The notes under the pieces: model-generated
Database searches by the model: none
The model's input: only the letters and a program-made list of their open reading frames with translations
Told to the model about the DNA's origin: nothing
Made by a program: the position numbers and the translations under genes
In this document: positions 46,578-54,147 of the stretch, piece after piece
How positions within the stretch are numbered: position 1 is the first letter of the stretch
Layout: every line of letters begins with the position of its first letter
Source: Chloroflexota bacterium
Lineage (GTDB): Bacteria > Chloroflexota > UBA6077 > FW602-bin22
Reading direction: 5' to 3'
Assembly (NCBI GenBank): GCA_016875715.1
Contig: VGOZ01000009.1
Location: 1-57,467, forward strand
DNA length: 57,467 nucleotides

Positions 46578-47146
46578 GCGTTCTCAGCGATCGCACCATC
46601 CGCGAGATGCTCTCGAGCAACGCGATCGCGATCGATCCACTTGATCTCGACCGTATTCAGCCGTCGAGCGTCGACCTCTGCCTGGGCAATCGCATCAGGG
46701 TTTTCACGAACAACCATCGCTTCGCGATGGTTGACGTCCGGGCGCCGGCGGACGACCTGACCGAGATGATCGAGCTGGAGCCAGACCAGCCCTTCATCCT
46801 CCACCCCCACGAGTTCGTCCTGGGTATCACCCACGAACGCGTGCGCCTTCCCCACGACATCGTAGGTCGGCTCGAGGGCAAGAGCTCGCTTGGCCGACTG
46901 GGATTACTCATCCACTCGACGGCGGGATTCGTCGATCCCGGTTGGAGCGGTCGCCTGACCCTCGAGCTGGCGAACATCCTGAATCTGCCGATCACGCTCT
47001 ACGCCGGCATGCCGATCGCGCAGATCTCCTTCATGCGACTGACCACGGAAGTCGATCGCCCGTACGGTTCGGCGAGTCTGGCGAGCAAATATCAGGGTGA
47101 CGAGGACCCCGCGCCGAGCCGATTCCATCGAAACTTCCGAGTCTGA
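46574..47146 (+). CDS. dcd: dCTP deaminase
   Basis: 190 residues if begun at CTG 46574; the first ATG (46607) would drop the conserved SVLSDRTIRE, which matches the family N-terminus. Motifs: PSSVDLCLG, EGKSSLGRLGL (active Ser and Arg), and STAGFVDPGWSGRLTLELAN with the catalytic Glu. It converts dCTP to dUTP and ammonia; with a dUTPase this feeds dTTP synthesis. The bifunctional dCTP deaminase/dUTPase type cannot be fully excluded. It overlaps the stop codon of the preceding acetyltransferase gene (CTGA), so coupled initiation at a non-AUG codon is likely. Confidence 0.92.
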   Translation: MSVLSDRTIREMLSSNAIAIDPLDLDRIQPSSVDLCLGNRIRVFTNNHRFAMVDVRAPADDLTEMIELEPDQPFILHPHEFVLGITHERVRLPHDIVGRLEGKSSLGRLGLLIHSTAGFVDPGWSGRLTLELANILNLPITLYAGMPIAQISFMRLTTEVDRPYGSASLASKYQGDEDPAPSRFHRNFRV

Positions 47147-47209
47147 CCGAGAAGTCGGGAACTTTTCGGAAGCGCGGGACGTCTCATCCTCGATCGAAGG
47201 AGGACCACC

Positions 47210-47995
47210 GTGAAGAGACACACACTCATCATTCCGCTGCTCGCAGCCGCGCTGACTGGCCTCGGCTGCACCACACTCGCGCCTGGTGCCGCGGGCTCAC
47301 GCACGGTCGGCGGCGGCGCCGCCTCGGCAACGAGCCGGGCCGCCGAGTTCGCCCGGGCGTCCGGCGTCGTGGGCTCCTCAGGCACTGAGGGGATTCACGT
47401 GCCCGGCGAGGCGACCCTGGCGATCGCACCCGACATGGCCACCGTGATAACAGGGGTGCAGACGCGCGCCGCCACGGCCGCCGAAGCCCAGGCCGAGAAC
47501 AGCCGACTGATGACCGCCGTGATCGCACAGATAAAGGCGCTCGGCGTCAACGATCGAGACATTCAGACGAGCGGCCTGAGCATCAACCCGACGGCCAGCC
47601 GCGATGGCACCGGAATCACCGGCTACGTCGTGACAAGCCAAGTCTCCGTTACCGTACGGGACATGAGCCGCGTGGGGCACATTCTCGATTCGGCTGTCCG
47701 GGCAGGTGCGAACACGGCCGGGGGTATCCGTTTCGGCCTCACGAACTCGGTCGCAGCGCGCGAGCAGGCCACGGCCGAGGCGGTCAAGGACGCGCAGCGA
47801 CGCGCAAAGACGATCGCGAACGCAGCCGGAATACGGCTCGGCCCGATCGTGTCGATCACGGATGAGGCGGCCGGGATGCCCAGCCCGGTGGCCGCGCCGA
47901 GGCTGGCGATGGCCGCTGATATGGCCTCCGTTCCGGTCTCGCCCGGCGAGGTTGGCGTGATCGGTCGGGTGCGGGTGGTGTTCAGCATCTCCTGA
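47210..47995 (+). CDS. SIMPL (DUF541) domain lipoprotein
   Basis: 261 residues from GTG 47210 with AAGGAGGA upstream. The N-terminus is a lipoprotein signal (MKRHTLIIPLLAAALTGLGC, lipobox Cys20). After a Gly/Ala-rich linker the SIMPL domain begins with GIHVPGEATLAIAPDMATVITGV and has INPTASRDGTGITGYVVTSQVSVTVRD and ARRRAKTIA-type helix (QRRAKTIANAAG). It is expected on the outer face of the membrane. DUF541 proteins are linked to envelope stability and oxidative stress, without a defined reaction. It is preceded by dcd and convergent with valS. Confidence 0.87.
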   Translation: MKRHTLIIPLLAAALTGLGCTTLAPGAAGSRTVGGGAASATSRAAEFARASGVVGSSGTEGIHVPGEATLAIAPDMATVITGVQTRAATAAEAQAENSRLMTAVIAQIKALGVNDRDIQTSGLSINPTASRDGTGITGYVVTSQVSVTVRDMSRVGHILDSAVRAGANTAGGIRFGLTNSVAAREQATAEAVKDAQRRAKTIANAAGIRLGPIVSITDEAAGMPSPVAAPRLAMAADMASVPVSPGEVGVIGRVRVVFSIS

Positions 47996-48002
47996 GCCAT
48001 CC

Positions 48003-48037
48003 GAGCGCCACGGGCACCGAAGTGCCGCGTGGCGCTC
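48003..48037. terminator. Strong hairpin between convergent genes
   Basis: 48003-48017 pairs with 48022-48037: 15 base pairs with one bulged G (48027) and a CGAA loop. It lies between the end of the SIMPL gene and the end of valS. No U-tract follows on either strand. It is probably a bidirectional terminator. Confidence 0.5.
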
Positions 48038-48042
48038 GAGGC

Positions 48043-50685
48043 TCAGCGGCTCGGGTTGAGGAGCGCATCGCGCAAACGCGCGGTGCGCTCCTCTGCATCG
48101 CGCAGTCTCTCCCGTTCGCGCGCGACCACATCGGGCCGCGCGCGCGCCACGAAAGTCTCGTTCGCCAAGAGCGCGGCGACGCGATCCCTCTGCTGTGTCG
48201 CCTCCTCAAGTTCGCGCGCAACTCGCAGCCGCTCCGCCGCCGCATCGACCAATCCAGCCATCGGTACGTGTACGGTCGCGGCACCGACGACGAGGCGGAG
48301 GGAGTCGGCCGGCGGTGCGGCCAACCGATCGACGATCTCTAGCCACGCGATCGACGCCAGGCTGGCGATTACCGCGGACTGCTCCCGGAGCGCGGGAGCG
48401 GATTCGGGGGCCTCGATGATGGCGTCGATGCGCCGCGCCGCCTCGACCTTCTTCTCCGCGCGGGCGCCACGAACCGATCGGATGATGTCAAACACCAGGT
48501 CCACCAGTGGCTCCCGCGGTGCCGGCACCGCAGCTCCACTGGGCCAGCGCTCTTGAATGAGCAGACGGCCATCCGGGGATATCGATCGCCAGATCTCCTC
48601 GGTCACGAAGGGGATGAAAGGGTGGAGCAGCGTCACCACGCGCCGCAGCACGCGGTGCAGAGCGCGTCGCGTCGCGGTCGCCCGGCAACTATCCGCGCCC
48701 CGGAGCGAAAGCTTGGCGATCTCGAGGTACCAGTCGCAGTACTCGCTCCAGACGAAGTCGTACAGCAGGCGGCCCGCCTCGCCGAAGTTGAACTCTTCAA
48801 GATGCCGCGTGACCTCGTCGGTGACCTCATCGGCTCGCCGTTCGATCCAGAGATCGAAGATTCCGGGCTGGCCCGCCTCTTCCCCCTCCGCACCCGTGCT
48901 GAGGACAAAACGTGCCGCGTTCCAGAGCTTGTTCGTGAAGTTTCGTGCACCCTCCACCCGCTTGAATGAGAGGCGTAGGTCGTTGCCCGGCGTGGACGCC
49001 GTCGCCAGGACGAACCGCAGCGCATCCGCGCCGTACTGTTCGATCACTTCAACCGGATCATCGCCGGGCCGATAGTCGGACTTGGATACCTTCGTGCCGT
49101 CGGCGTGGCGCACCATCCCGTGCAGGTAGACCGTCCGGAACGGCACCTCTCCCATGAACTCGAGCCCGGTCATGATCATGCGTGCGACCCAGAAGAAGAT
49201 GATGTCGTACCCGGTCTCCATCACCGAGGTCGGATAGAAGTACTTCAGGTCGCGCGTCTCCTCCGGCCAGCCGAGCGTCGAGAATGGCCACAGCGCGGAA
49301 CTGAACCACGTATCGAGGACATCCTCGTCCTGACGGACGTTCCCGCCACACGTCGCACAGGCGGTCGGGTCCGTGCGCATCACCGTCATGTGCCCGTGAG
49401 CGCAGTACCAGACGGGGATACGATGCCCCCACCACAACTGGCGCGAGATGACCCAGTCTCGGATGTTCTCCATCCAGTGGTAATAGGTCCGCTCGAACCG
49501 CTCCGGGATGATGCGGATGCGCCCATTGCGTACCGCCGCGATTGCTGGATCGGCGAGCGGCTTCGTCCGCACGAACCACTGCTCGCTGATCCTCGGCTCG
49601 AGTACCGTGTCGCACCGACTGCACTGCGAGACGTTGCTGCGGTGCGCCTCCACTCGCACGAGGAGTCCGCGCGCGTCCAAATCGGCGACGATCCGCTTTC
49701 GGGCCTCGTAGCGATCGACACCCACGTACGGTCCCGCGTCGGCGGTCATCCGCGCGTCACTGTCGATCACGGTCACCGAGGGCAGGCAATGGCGTCGTCC
49801 GGTCTCGTAGTCGGCGGGATCGTGGGCGGGCGTGATCTTGACGGCACCCGTGCCGAACGCACGATCGACCATCGAGTCGGAGATGAGCGGGATCTCCCGT
49901 TCCACGAGCGGCAGCGTGACGGTGAGACCGACGAGATCAGTGTACCGTTCGTCGTCGGGGTGTACGGCGACCGCCGTATCGCCGAGCATCGTCTCTGGTC
50001 GCGTCGTCGCCACCACCACGCCGCGACCCGATCCATCGGCGACCGGATAGCGAATGTGCCAGAGCTGGCCATCAGTCTCGACGTGATCCACCTCGAGGTC
50101 CGAGAGCACGGTCGTACAACGCGGGCACCAGTTCACCAGGTAGCTGCCGCGGTAAATCAGGCCCTTCTCGTAGAGGCGGACGAACGCCTCGCGGACGGCG
50201 CGGGAAAGCCCTTCGTCAAGCGTGAACCGCTCGCGAGTCCAGTCGACGGAGGCGCCCATGCGCCGCAACTGGGAGGTGATGATCGAGCCGTACTGCTCCT
50301 TCCACTGCCAGACCCGCTCGACGAAGCGGTCGCGGCCCAGATCGAACCGGCTGAGCCCCTCGCGCGCCAGCGCATCCTCGACGACGTTCTGGGTGGCGAT
50401 CCCGGCGTGATCGGTGCCGGGCAGCCACAGGGTCCGCCGACCCTGCATCCGCCTCCAGCGTGTCATGAGGTCCTGGAGCGTCACGAAGAACGCGGACCCG
50501 TGGTGGAGCACGCCGGTCACGTTCGGCGGCGGGATCACGATCGCGAAGGGCAGAGCCTCGGTCTCGGCATCGGTCACGATCTCCGGAGTGAATGCGCCCG
50601 AGACCTCCCACGCGGCGTAGATCCGCTGCTCGACGGTGGTGTGGTCGTAGACGCGGGCGAGGTCTGTGGTCCGGTCGATTGCCAC
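48043..50685 (-). CDS. valS: Valyl-tRNA synthetase, atypical HIGH motif
   Basis: 880 residues from GTG 50685; a longer open frame upstream is unlikely. Class I ValRS architecture: PPPNVTGVLHHGSAFF (position 51-67) where the family has HMGH, GTDHAGIATQ, the editing domain with TTRPETMLGDTAVAVHP, zinc-ribbon Cys pairs (CSRC, CATC), KVSKS at 532-536 and the C-terminal coiled-coil arm (RVARELEEATQQRDRVAALL). Thus HIGH reads HHGS and the KMSKS loop reads KVSKSDYRPGDDP. Everything else is conserved and the reading frame is intact. It charges tRNA-Val in the cytoplasm. Presumably the only ValRS, although a second copy elsewhere cannot be ruled out. Confidence 0.95.
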   Translation of the reverse strand: MAIDRTTDLARVYDHTTVEQRIYAAWEVSGAFTPEIVTDAETEALPFAIVIPPPNVTGVLHHGSAFFVTLQDLMTRWRRMQGRRTLWLPGTDHAGIATQNVVEDALAREGLSRFDLGRDRFVERVWQWKEQYGSIITSQLRRMGASVDWTRERFTLDEGLSRAVREAFVRLYEKGLIYRGSYLVNWCPRCTTVLSDLEVDHVETDGQLWHIRYPVADGSGRGVVVATTRPETMLGDTAVAVHPDDERYTDLVGLTVTLPLVEREIPLISDSMVDRAFGTGAVKITPAHDPADYETGRRHCLPSVTVIDSDARMTADAGPYVGVDRYEARKRIVADLDARGLLVRVEAHRSNVSQCSRCDTVLEPRISEQWFVRTKPLADPAIAAVRNGRIRIIPERFERTYYHWMENIRDWVISRQLWWGHRIPVWYCAHGHMTVMRTDPTACATCGGNVRQDEDVLDTWFSSALWPFSTLGWPEETRDLKYFYPTSVMETGYDIIFFWVARMIMTGLEFMGEVPFRTVYLHGMVRHADGTKVSKSDYRPGDDPVEVIEQYGADALRFVLATASTPGNDLRLSFKRVEGARNFTNKLWNAARFVLSTGAEGEEAGQPGIFDLWIERRADEVTDEVTRHLEEFNFGEAGRLLYDFVWSEYCDWYLEIAKLSLRGADSCRATATRRALHRVLRRVVTLLHPFIPFVTEEIWRSISPDGRLLIQERWPSGAAVPAPREPLVDLVFDIIRSVRGARAEKKVEAARRIDAIIEAPESAPALREQSAVIASLASIAWLEIVDRLAAPPADSLRLVVGAATVHVPMAGLVDAAAERLRVARELEEATQQRDRVAALLANETFVARARPDVVARERERLRDAEERTARLRDALLNPSR

Positions 50686-50868
50686 CGGCGGCGATTGTAG
50701 ACAGGACTGTTTGAATCGGACTCCCGGCCGGCCAACGATGCAAGGAACATTGACCCGCTTCCCCGAGGCGCGCGAGACATCGACCAGATGGTCGACTTCA
50801 TCGCGCCGTACGACGGGATCTACGGCGACCCGAACGCTGCTGCGAGCCTGTTCGCGCCTCTGACACAA

Positions 50869-51245
50869 CCGCCGGGGTGGTCGCGAGTGCGGGTATCCAT
50901 GTCACGTATGCCACGCCTATCATCAAGAGTGTCAACACGCGCCACGCCGAGTCCGGTACCTGAGCACCTACGAGGCGCTGGCGAACGGTGGGACTGAGGC
51001 CTAGGTCCCCGAGCTCTAAAGCCGGGTATCCCGGAATCGCCGCGACTGCCTGGGTGAGATCGCTGAACGGACAGCCCTCCATCGCGGCCCTGAAGAACTG
51101 CCGGTTCGGGACCCAGCGCGAGTCCCGAGGCCGTCGCACGAGCAGCCTGTCCTGCATCACGCTCTGCGGGATCGACTCGCCCACGGGGGATGATGCCGAA
51201 CTCGATGTCCAGATCGTTCTCAGCGGAGCGTGACCCGCGCACGGA
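50869..51245 (-). pseudogene. Broken hypothetical gene
   Basis: Reading from the right, a plausible N-terminal piece (SAENDLDIEFGIIP) lies in one frame and the continuation (VGESIPQSVMQDRLLVRRP, then RQFFRAAMEGCPFSDLTQ and a hydrophobic end VLTLLMIGVAYV) in another, with the break at a run of five C near 51187. Third-position GC is high across the second piece. No family recognised. Could be a decayed gene or an uncorrected indel. Confidence 0.3.
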
Positions 51246-51281
51246 GTCACGATGCGGTGGGGAGCGTGACCGGCGGCGACG

Positions 51282-51509
51282 ATGGATCGGAGATCGACCG
51301 AGGTCGCGCGGAATCAGGCCCTGAAGCTGGCCGAGGCGCTCTACGACGCGTTCCGCCAACGAGGAAAAACGTCCCTCTCCCAGTCTTTCCGCGCCGCCGT
51401 CGCGAACCGCCCTTCACCGCGCACCGGGGACGCCCTACCCGATGGGAATGTGACCGTGAGTGAGATCGCCGCCCCCCACCGCATCGGCGCACCTCCGCGC
51501 CGAATGTAG
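51282..51509 (+). CDS. Possible small hypothetical protein
   Basis: 75 residues from ATG 51282. The first half is a clean amphipathic helix (ARNQALKLAEALYDAFRQRG), and the rest is Arg/Pro-rich. No domain or good ribosome-binding site. It ends just before the polyamine-operon promoter. May be a remnant or a chance frame. Confidence 0.25.
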   Translation: MDRRSTEVARNQALKLAEALYDAFRQRGKTSLSQSFRAAVANRPSPRTGDALPDGNVTVSEIAAPHRIGAPPRRM

Positions 51510-51519
51510 CCGGATCTAT

Positions 51520-51548
51520 TTGAATCGGACCGATATCGCTGGTACAAT
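51520..51548 (+). promoter_or_regulatory. Sigma-70-type promoter of polyamine operon
   Basis: TTGAAT (51520-51525), a 17-base spacer and TACAAT (51543-51548). It is the best-formed promoter in the window. Transcription would start near 51555, leaving a leader of about 145 bases before speD. Confidence 0.72.
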
Positions 51549-51698
51549 TGCCGGCCTTGATACGGCAGCCTTGAGGAGGCTTCTCGAGCAAGCAGATTCT
51601 GGCATCCCTCGCGAGCGTGAGCTCACCGTCCGCATACCCGTTCGCCACCGCGAGCGGCCGATGGGCAAATGACGAGGTATACGCCTTGGGGATAAGGA

Positions 51699-52067
51699 AT
51701 GGCCCTGGGACGTCATCTCCTCATCGAACTCCACGAGTGTTCGGAATACGCGCTCGACGATGAGAGACTGATCTGCGAGACACTGGTCCGGTCGGCCGAA
51801 CAGTTGCGCTCGACGGTCCTCAGTGTCTCTAGCCACAAGTTTCAGCCGATGGGGGTCACCGCGATCGTCATGATCGCCGAGTCCCATCTGACGATCCACA
51901 CGTGGCCGGAGCATGCCTACGCCGCGGTGGACATCTTCACCTGTAGCCCGACCATGCGCCCGACGGACGTCGTGGACTTCATCGCCGGTCGTGTTCGAGC
52001 GCGTCGCGTGGAGACCCGCGAGATCGAACGGGGTGTCATCCTCCAGACCGCCGGGAGCGTGGCTTGA
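51699..52067 (+). CDS. speD: S-adenosylmethionine decarboxylase proenzyme
   Basis: 122 residues, the size of the class 1b (SpeH-type) enzymes. It self-cleaves at Glu61-Ser62 in ESHLTIHTWPEH; Ser62 becomes the pyruvoyl cofactor. Cys82 in VDIFTC and His67 are the proton donors. It produces decarboxylated AdoMet, the aminopropyl donor. The ATG has AAGGA upstream. The stop overlaps the start of speE (TTGA), so the two are translationally coupled. First gene of a three-gene polyamine operon driven from 51520-51548. Confidence 0.96.
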   Translation: MALGRHLLIELHECSEYALDDERLICETLVRSAEQLRSTVLSVSSHKFQPMGVTAIVMIAESHLTIHTWPEHAYAAVDIFTCSPTMRPTDVVDFIAGRVRARRVETREIERGVILQTAGSVA

Positions 52068-52963
52068 CCACGGCGCAGACCGTCCATCTCTGGCCCGGCT
52101 ACGCGGTCACCTTCAACGTCGAGCAGGAGCTAGTCGCGCGGCAGACGCCGTTCCAGCGCCTCTCCATCTGCGATACGGACACGTTCGGCCGGGCGCTGTT
52201 CCTCGATGGGAAGATCCAGTCGGCGGAGCGCGACGAGCACATCTACCACGAGTCGCTCGTGCACCCCGCGCTGCTGGCGCACCCCGCTCCCAGGTCCGTC
52301 TTTATCGCCGGAGGAGGCGAGGGCGCGACGCTGCGCGAAGTGCTGCGCCAGCCGTCGGTCCGCCGTGCGGTGATGGTCGACATCGACCCCGACGCCGTGG
52401 ACTTCGCGCGCCAGCATCTCCACGCATTCCATCGCGGCGCGTTCGACGATCCACGCGCCGAGGTTGTGATCGGCGATGCCCGCGCCGCCCTCGAGCGCAC
52501 GAACGAGCGATTCGATGCGATCGTCATCGATGTAACCGATCCGATCGCGGGCGGGCCTGCCTATTTGCTGTTCACGCTCGAGTTCTATCGCATCGTCCGC
52601 GAACACCTGAACCCCGGCGGTATCCTCTCGCTGCAGGCGGAGTCGGTCGCCGGGCCCATCGTCGGCGGTCACGCCGCGATCGTACGGACGCTGCGCGAGG
52701 CCTTCCCGATCGTGTGCAGCTATGCCACCTTCGTGCCCGCCTTCGGAGAACCATGGGGCTTTGCGACCGCCAGCGACGCCATCGATCCGGCGTCGCTCGA
52801 TGGCGATGAGATCGATGCGCGGGTCGCGCAGCGCGGCCTGACGCTGCAGCACTACGACGGCATCTCACATCGGCACATGTTTGCGTCGCCACGCTACGTC
52901 CGCGAGGCGATCGCGAGCGCAGCCCGGCCGATCACCGACGCCGCCCCGTTCATCGCGTACTGA
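52064..52963 (+). CDS. speE: Polyamine aminopropyltransferase (SpeE family)
   Basis: 299 residues from TTG 52064. Aminopropyltransferase motifs: LFLDGKIQSAERDEHIYHESLVHPALL, IAGGGEGATLREVLR for decarboxylated AdoMet, MVDIDPDAVDFAR, GDARAAL and VIDVTDPIAGGPAYLLFTLEFY. The DxTDPxxGGPxYLL form with GFATASD near the C-terminus resembles thermospermine-synthase and agmatine/triamine-type enzymes more than E. coli SpeE, so products other than spermidine are possible. It sits between speD and the decarboxylase gene, so putrescine and the aminopropyl donor are both made by neighbours. Confidence 0.94.
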   Translation: MTTAQTVHLWPGYAVTFNVEQELVARQTPFQRLSICDTDTFGRALFLDGKIQSAERDEHIYHESLVHPALLAHPAPRSVFIAGGGEGATLREVLRQPSVRRAVMVDIDPDAVDFARQHLHAFHRGAFDDPRAEVVIGDARAALERTNERFDAIVIDVTDPIAGGPAYLLFTLEFYRIVREHLNPGGILSLQAESVAGPIVGGHAAIVRTLREAFPIVCSYATFVPAFGEPWGFATASDAIDPASLDGDEIDARVAQRGLTLQHYDGISHRHMFASPRYVREAIASAARPITDAAPFIAY

Positions 52964-52965
52964 CC

Positions 52966-54099
52966 GTGCAGACCATCACCGACGCCCTCGAACTCCGACT
53001 CACCGAGGAACTCCTCGGCCGGAGCCGGTTGCTCCCGACGCCGCATCTGATGGTCGATCGCCGGATCGTGCGCGCGAATTACAGACGCCTGCTCGGCGCG
53101 CTGGCGCCGTGCACCGTGTCGTACGCGGTGAAGGCCAATCCGGACCCCGGGATCCTCGCCACTCTGGCCGTCGAAGGGTGCGACTTCGAGGTCGCCTCGG
53201 AGGCGGAGATGAGGCTGGCACTCGACGCCGGCGCGGCGCCAGGTCGGATCACCTCCTCCAATCCCGTGAAGCCGCCGTCGTTCGTCGCCGCCGCGCGCGC
53301 CGTGGGCGTGCGCGCGTTCGCCATCGACTCTCCCGCCGAGGTCGAAAAGATCGCCCACCACGCCCCCGGCTCAGATGTGTACGTCCGCATCGCGGTAGAT
53401 AACTCGGAGAGCGCCTGGCCTCTCTCGCGGAAGCACGGCGCGGATCCGAACGAGGCCATCGCACTACTGGGCGGCGCGGCCCGCCAGGGCCTGCACCCAA
53501 TCGGCGTGACGTTCCACGTGGGATCGCAGTGCCTCTCGCCGCACGCCTGGCGTGGTGCCTTGCTGCATTGCGCGCGGATCTGGGACGAAGCCGAGCGGCA
53601 CGGCATCGCCCTCTCGCTGCTGAACATCGGAGGCGGGTTTCCGGTGCGCCATCTTACCCAGGTACCCGAGGCTGAGGAGATCGGTCAGGTCGTCCGCCAT
53701 CACATCCGCGAACTGTTTCCGGCGGACATCCGCGTCGCTGCCGAGCCGGGTCGTGGCCTGGTCGGCAGCGCCGGGGTCCTGGTCGCGGAGGTGATCGGCC
53801 TGGCCGACCGTGGCGACGAACGCTGGGCGTTCCTCGACGCAGGAGTCTTCAACGGGCTGATGGAGACGATCGGCGGAATCCGGTACGAGTTTCTCACCGA
53901 GCGCACCGCGGAGAGCCGCATCGTGACCCTGGCAGGCCCGAGTTGCGATAGCGTCGACACAATTCAGACGGGTGTCCCCATGCCGGAGGTGGAGATCGGC
54001 GATCGGGTCTACGTGATGGCAACGGGGGCCTACACGTTGAGCTACGCGTCAGAGTTCAACGGGTTCGCCCGACCCACCGTCGCGTACGTCGACCCGTAG
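52966..54099 (+). CDS. Ornithine/lysine-type decarboxylase (fold III PLP)
   Basis: 377 residues from GTG 52966, two bases after speE ends. Alanine-racemase-fold decarboxylase: PLP Lys56 in SYAVKANPDP, HVGSQC, IGGGFP, AEPGRGL, and GPSCDSVDT with the catalytic Cys327 of the second subunit. GAYTLSYASEFNGF completes the site. These residues match ornithine decarboxylase, with lysine or dual specificity as alternatives; the arginine and diaminopimelate branches are excluded by length. Product putrescine (or cadaverine) is used by the SpeE enzyme encoded immediately upstream. A perfect hairpin follows the stop codon. Confidence 0.92.
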   Translation: MQTITDALELRLTEELLGRSRLLPTPHLMVDRRIVRANYRRLLGALAPCTVSYAVKANPDPGILATLAVEGCDFEVASEAEMRLALDAGAAPGRITSSNPVKPPSFVAAARAVGVRAFAIDSPAEVEKIAHHAPGSDVYVRIAVDNSESAWPLSRKHGADPNEAIALLGGAARQGLHPIGVTFHVGSQCLSPHAWRGALLHCARIWDEAERHGIALSLLNIGGGFPVRHLTQVPEAEEIGQVVRHHIRELFPADIRVAAEPGRGLVGSAGVLVAEVIGLADRGDERWAFLDAGVFNGLMETIGGIRYEFLTERTAESRIVTLAGPSCDSVDTIQTGVPMPEVEIGDRVYVMATGAYTLSYASEFNGFARPTVAYVDP

Positions 54100-54100
54100 A

Positions 54101-54131
54101 GCGAACTCCGGGCGTGATGCCCGGAGTTCGC
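54101..54131. terminator. Perfect 13-bp hairpin ending polyamine operon
   Basis: 54101-54113 is the exact reverse complement of 54119-54131, with a GTGAT loop. It lies between the ends of the decarboxylase and the convergent recombinase gene. No U-tract; probably a bidirectional terminator. Confidence 0.52.
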
Positions 54132-54147
54132 GGGTGCGGCATCCGGC

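Larger units (their letters stand above)
50686..51698. other. ~1 kb region with gene remnants and leader
   Basis: No intact recognisable gene. It contains: a plus-strand coding-like stretch at 50705-50880 with high GC at third positions (residues DQMVDFIAPYDGIYGDP), a minus-strand broken frame (50869-51245), a small plus-strand frame (51282-51509), an imperfect ~25-bp direct repeat (50697-50721 and 51506-51530, both containing TTGAATCGGAC), and the promoter and leader of the polyamine operon at its right end. It looks like a decayed locus. Confidence 0.6.
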
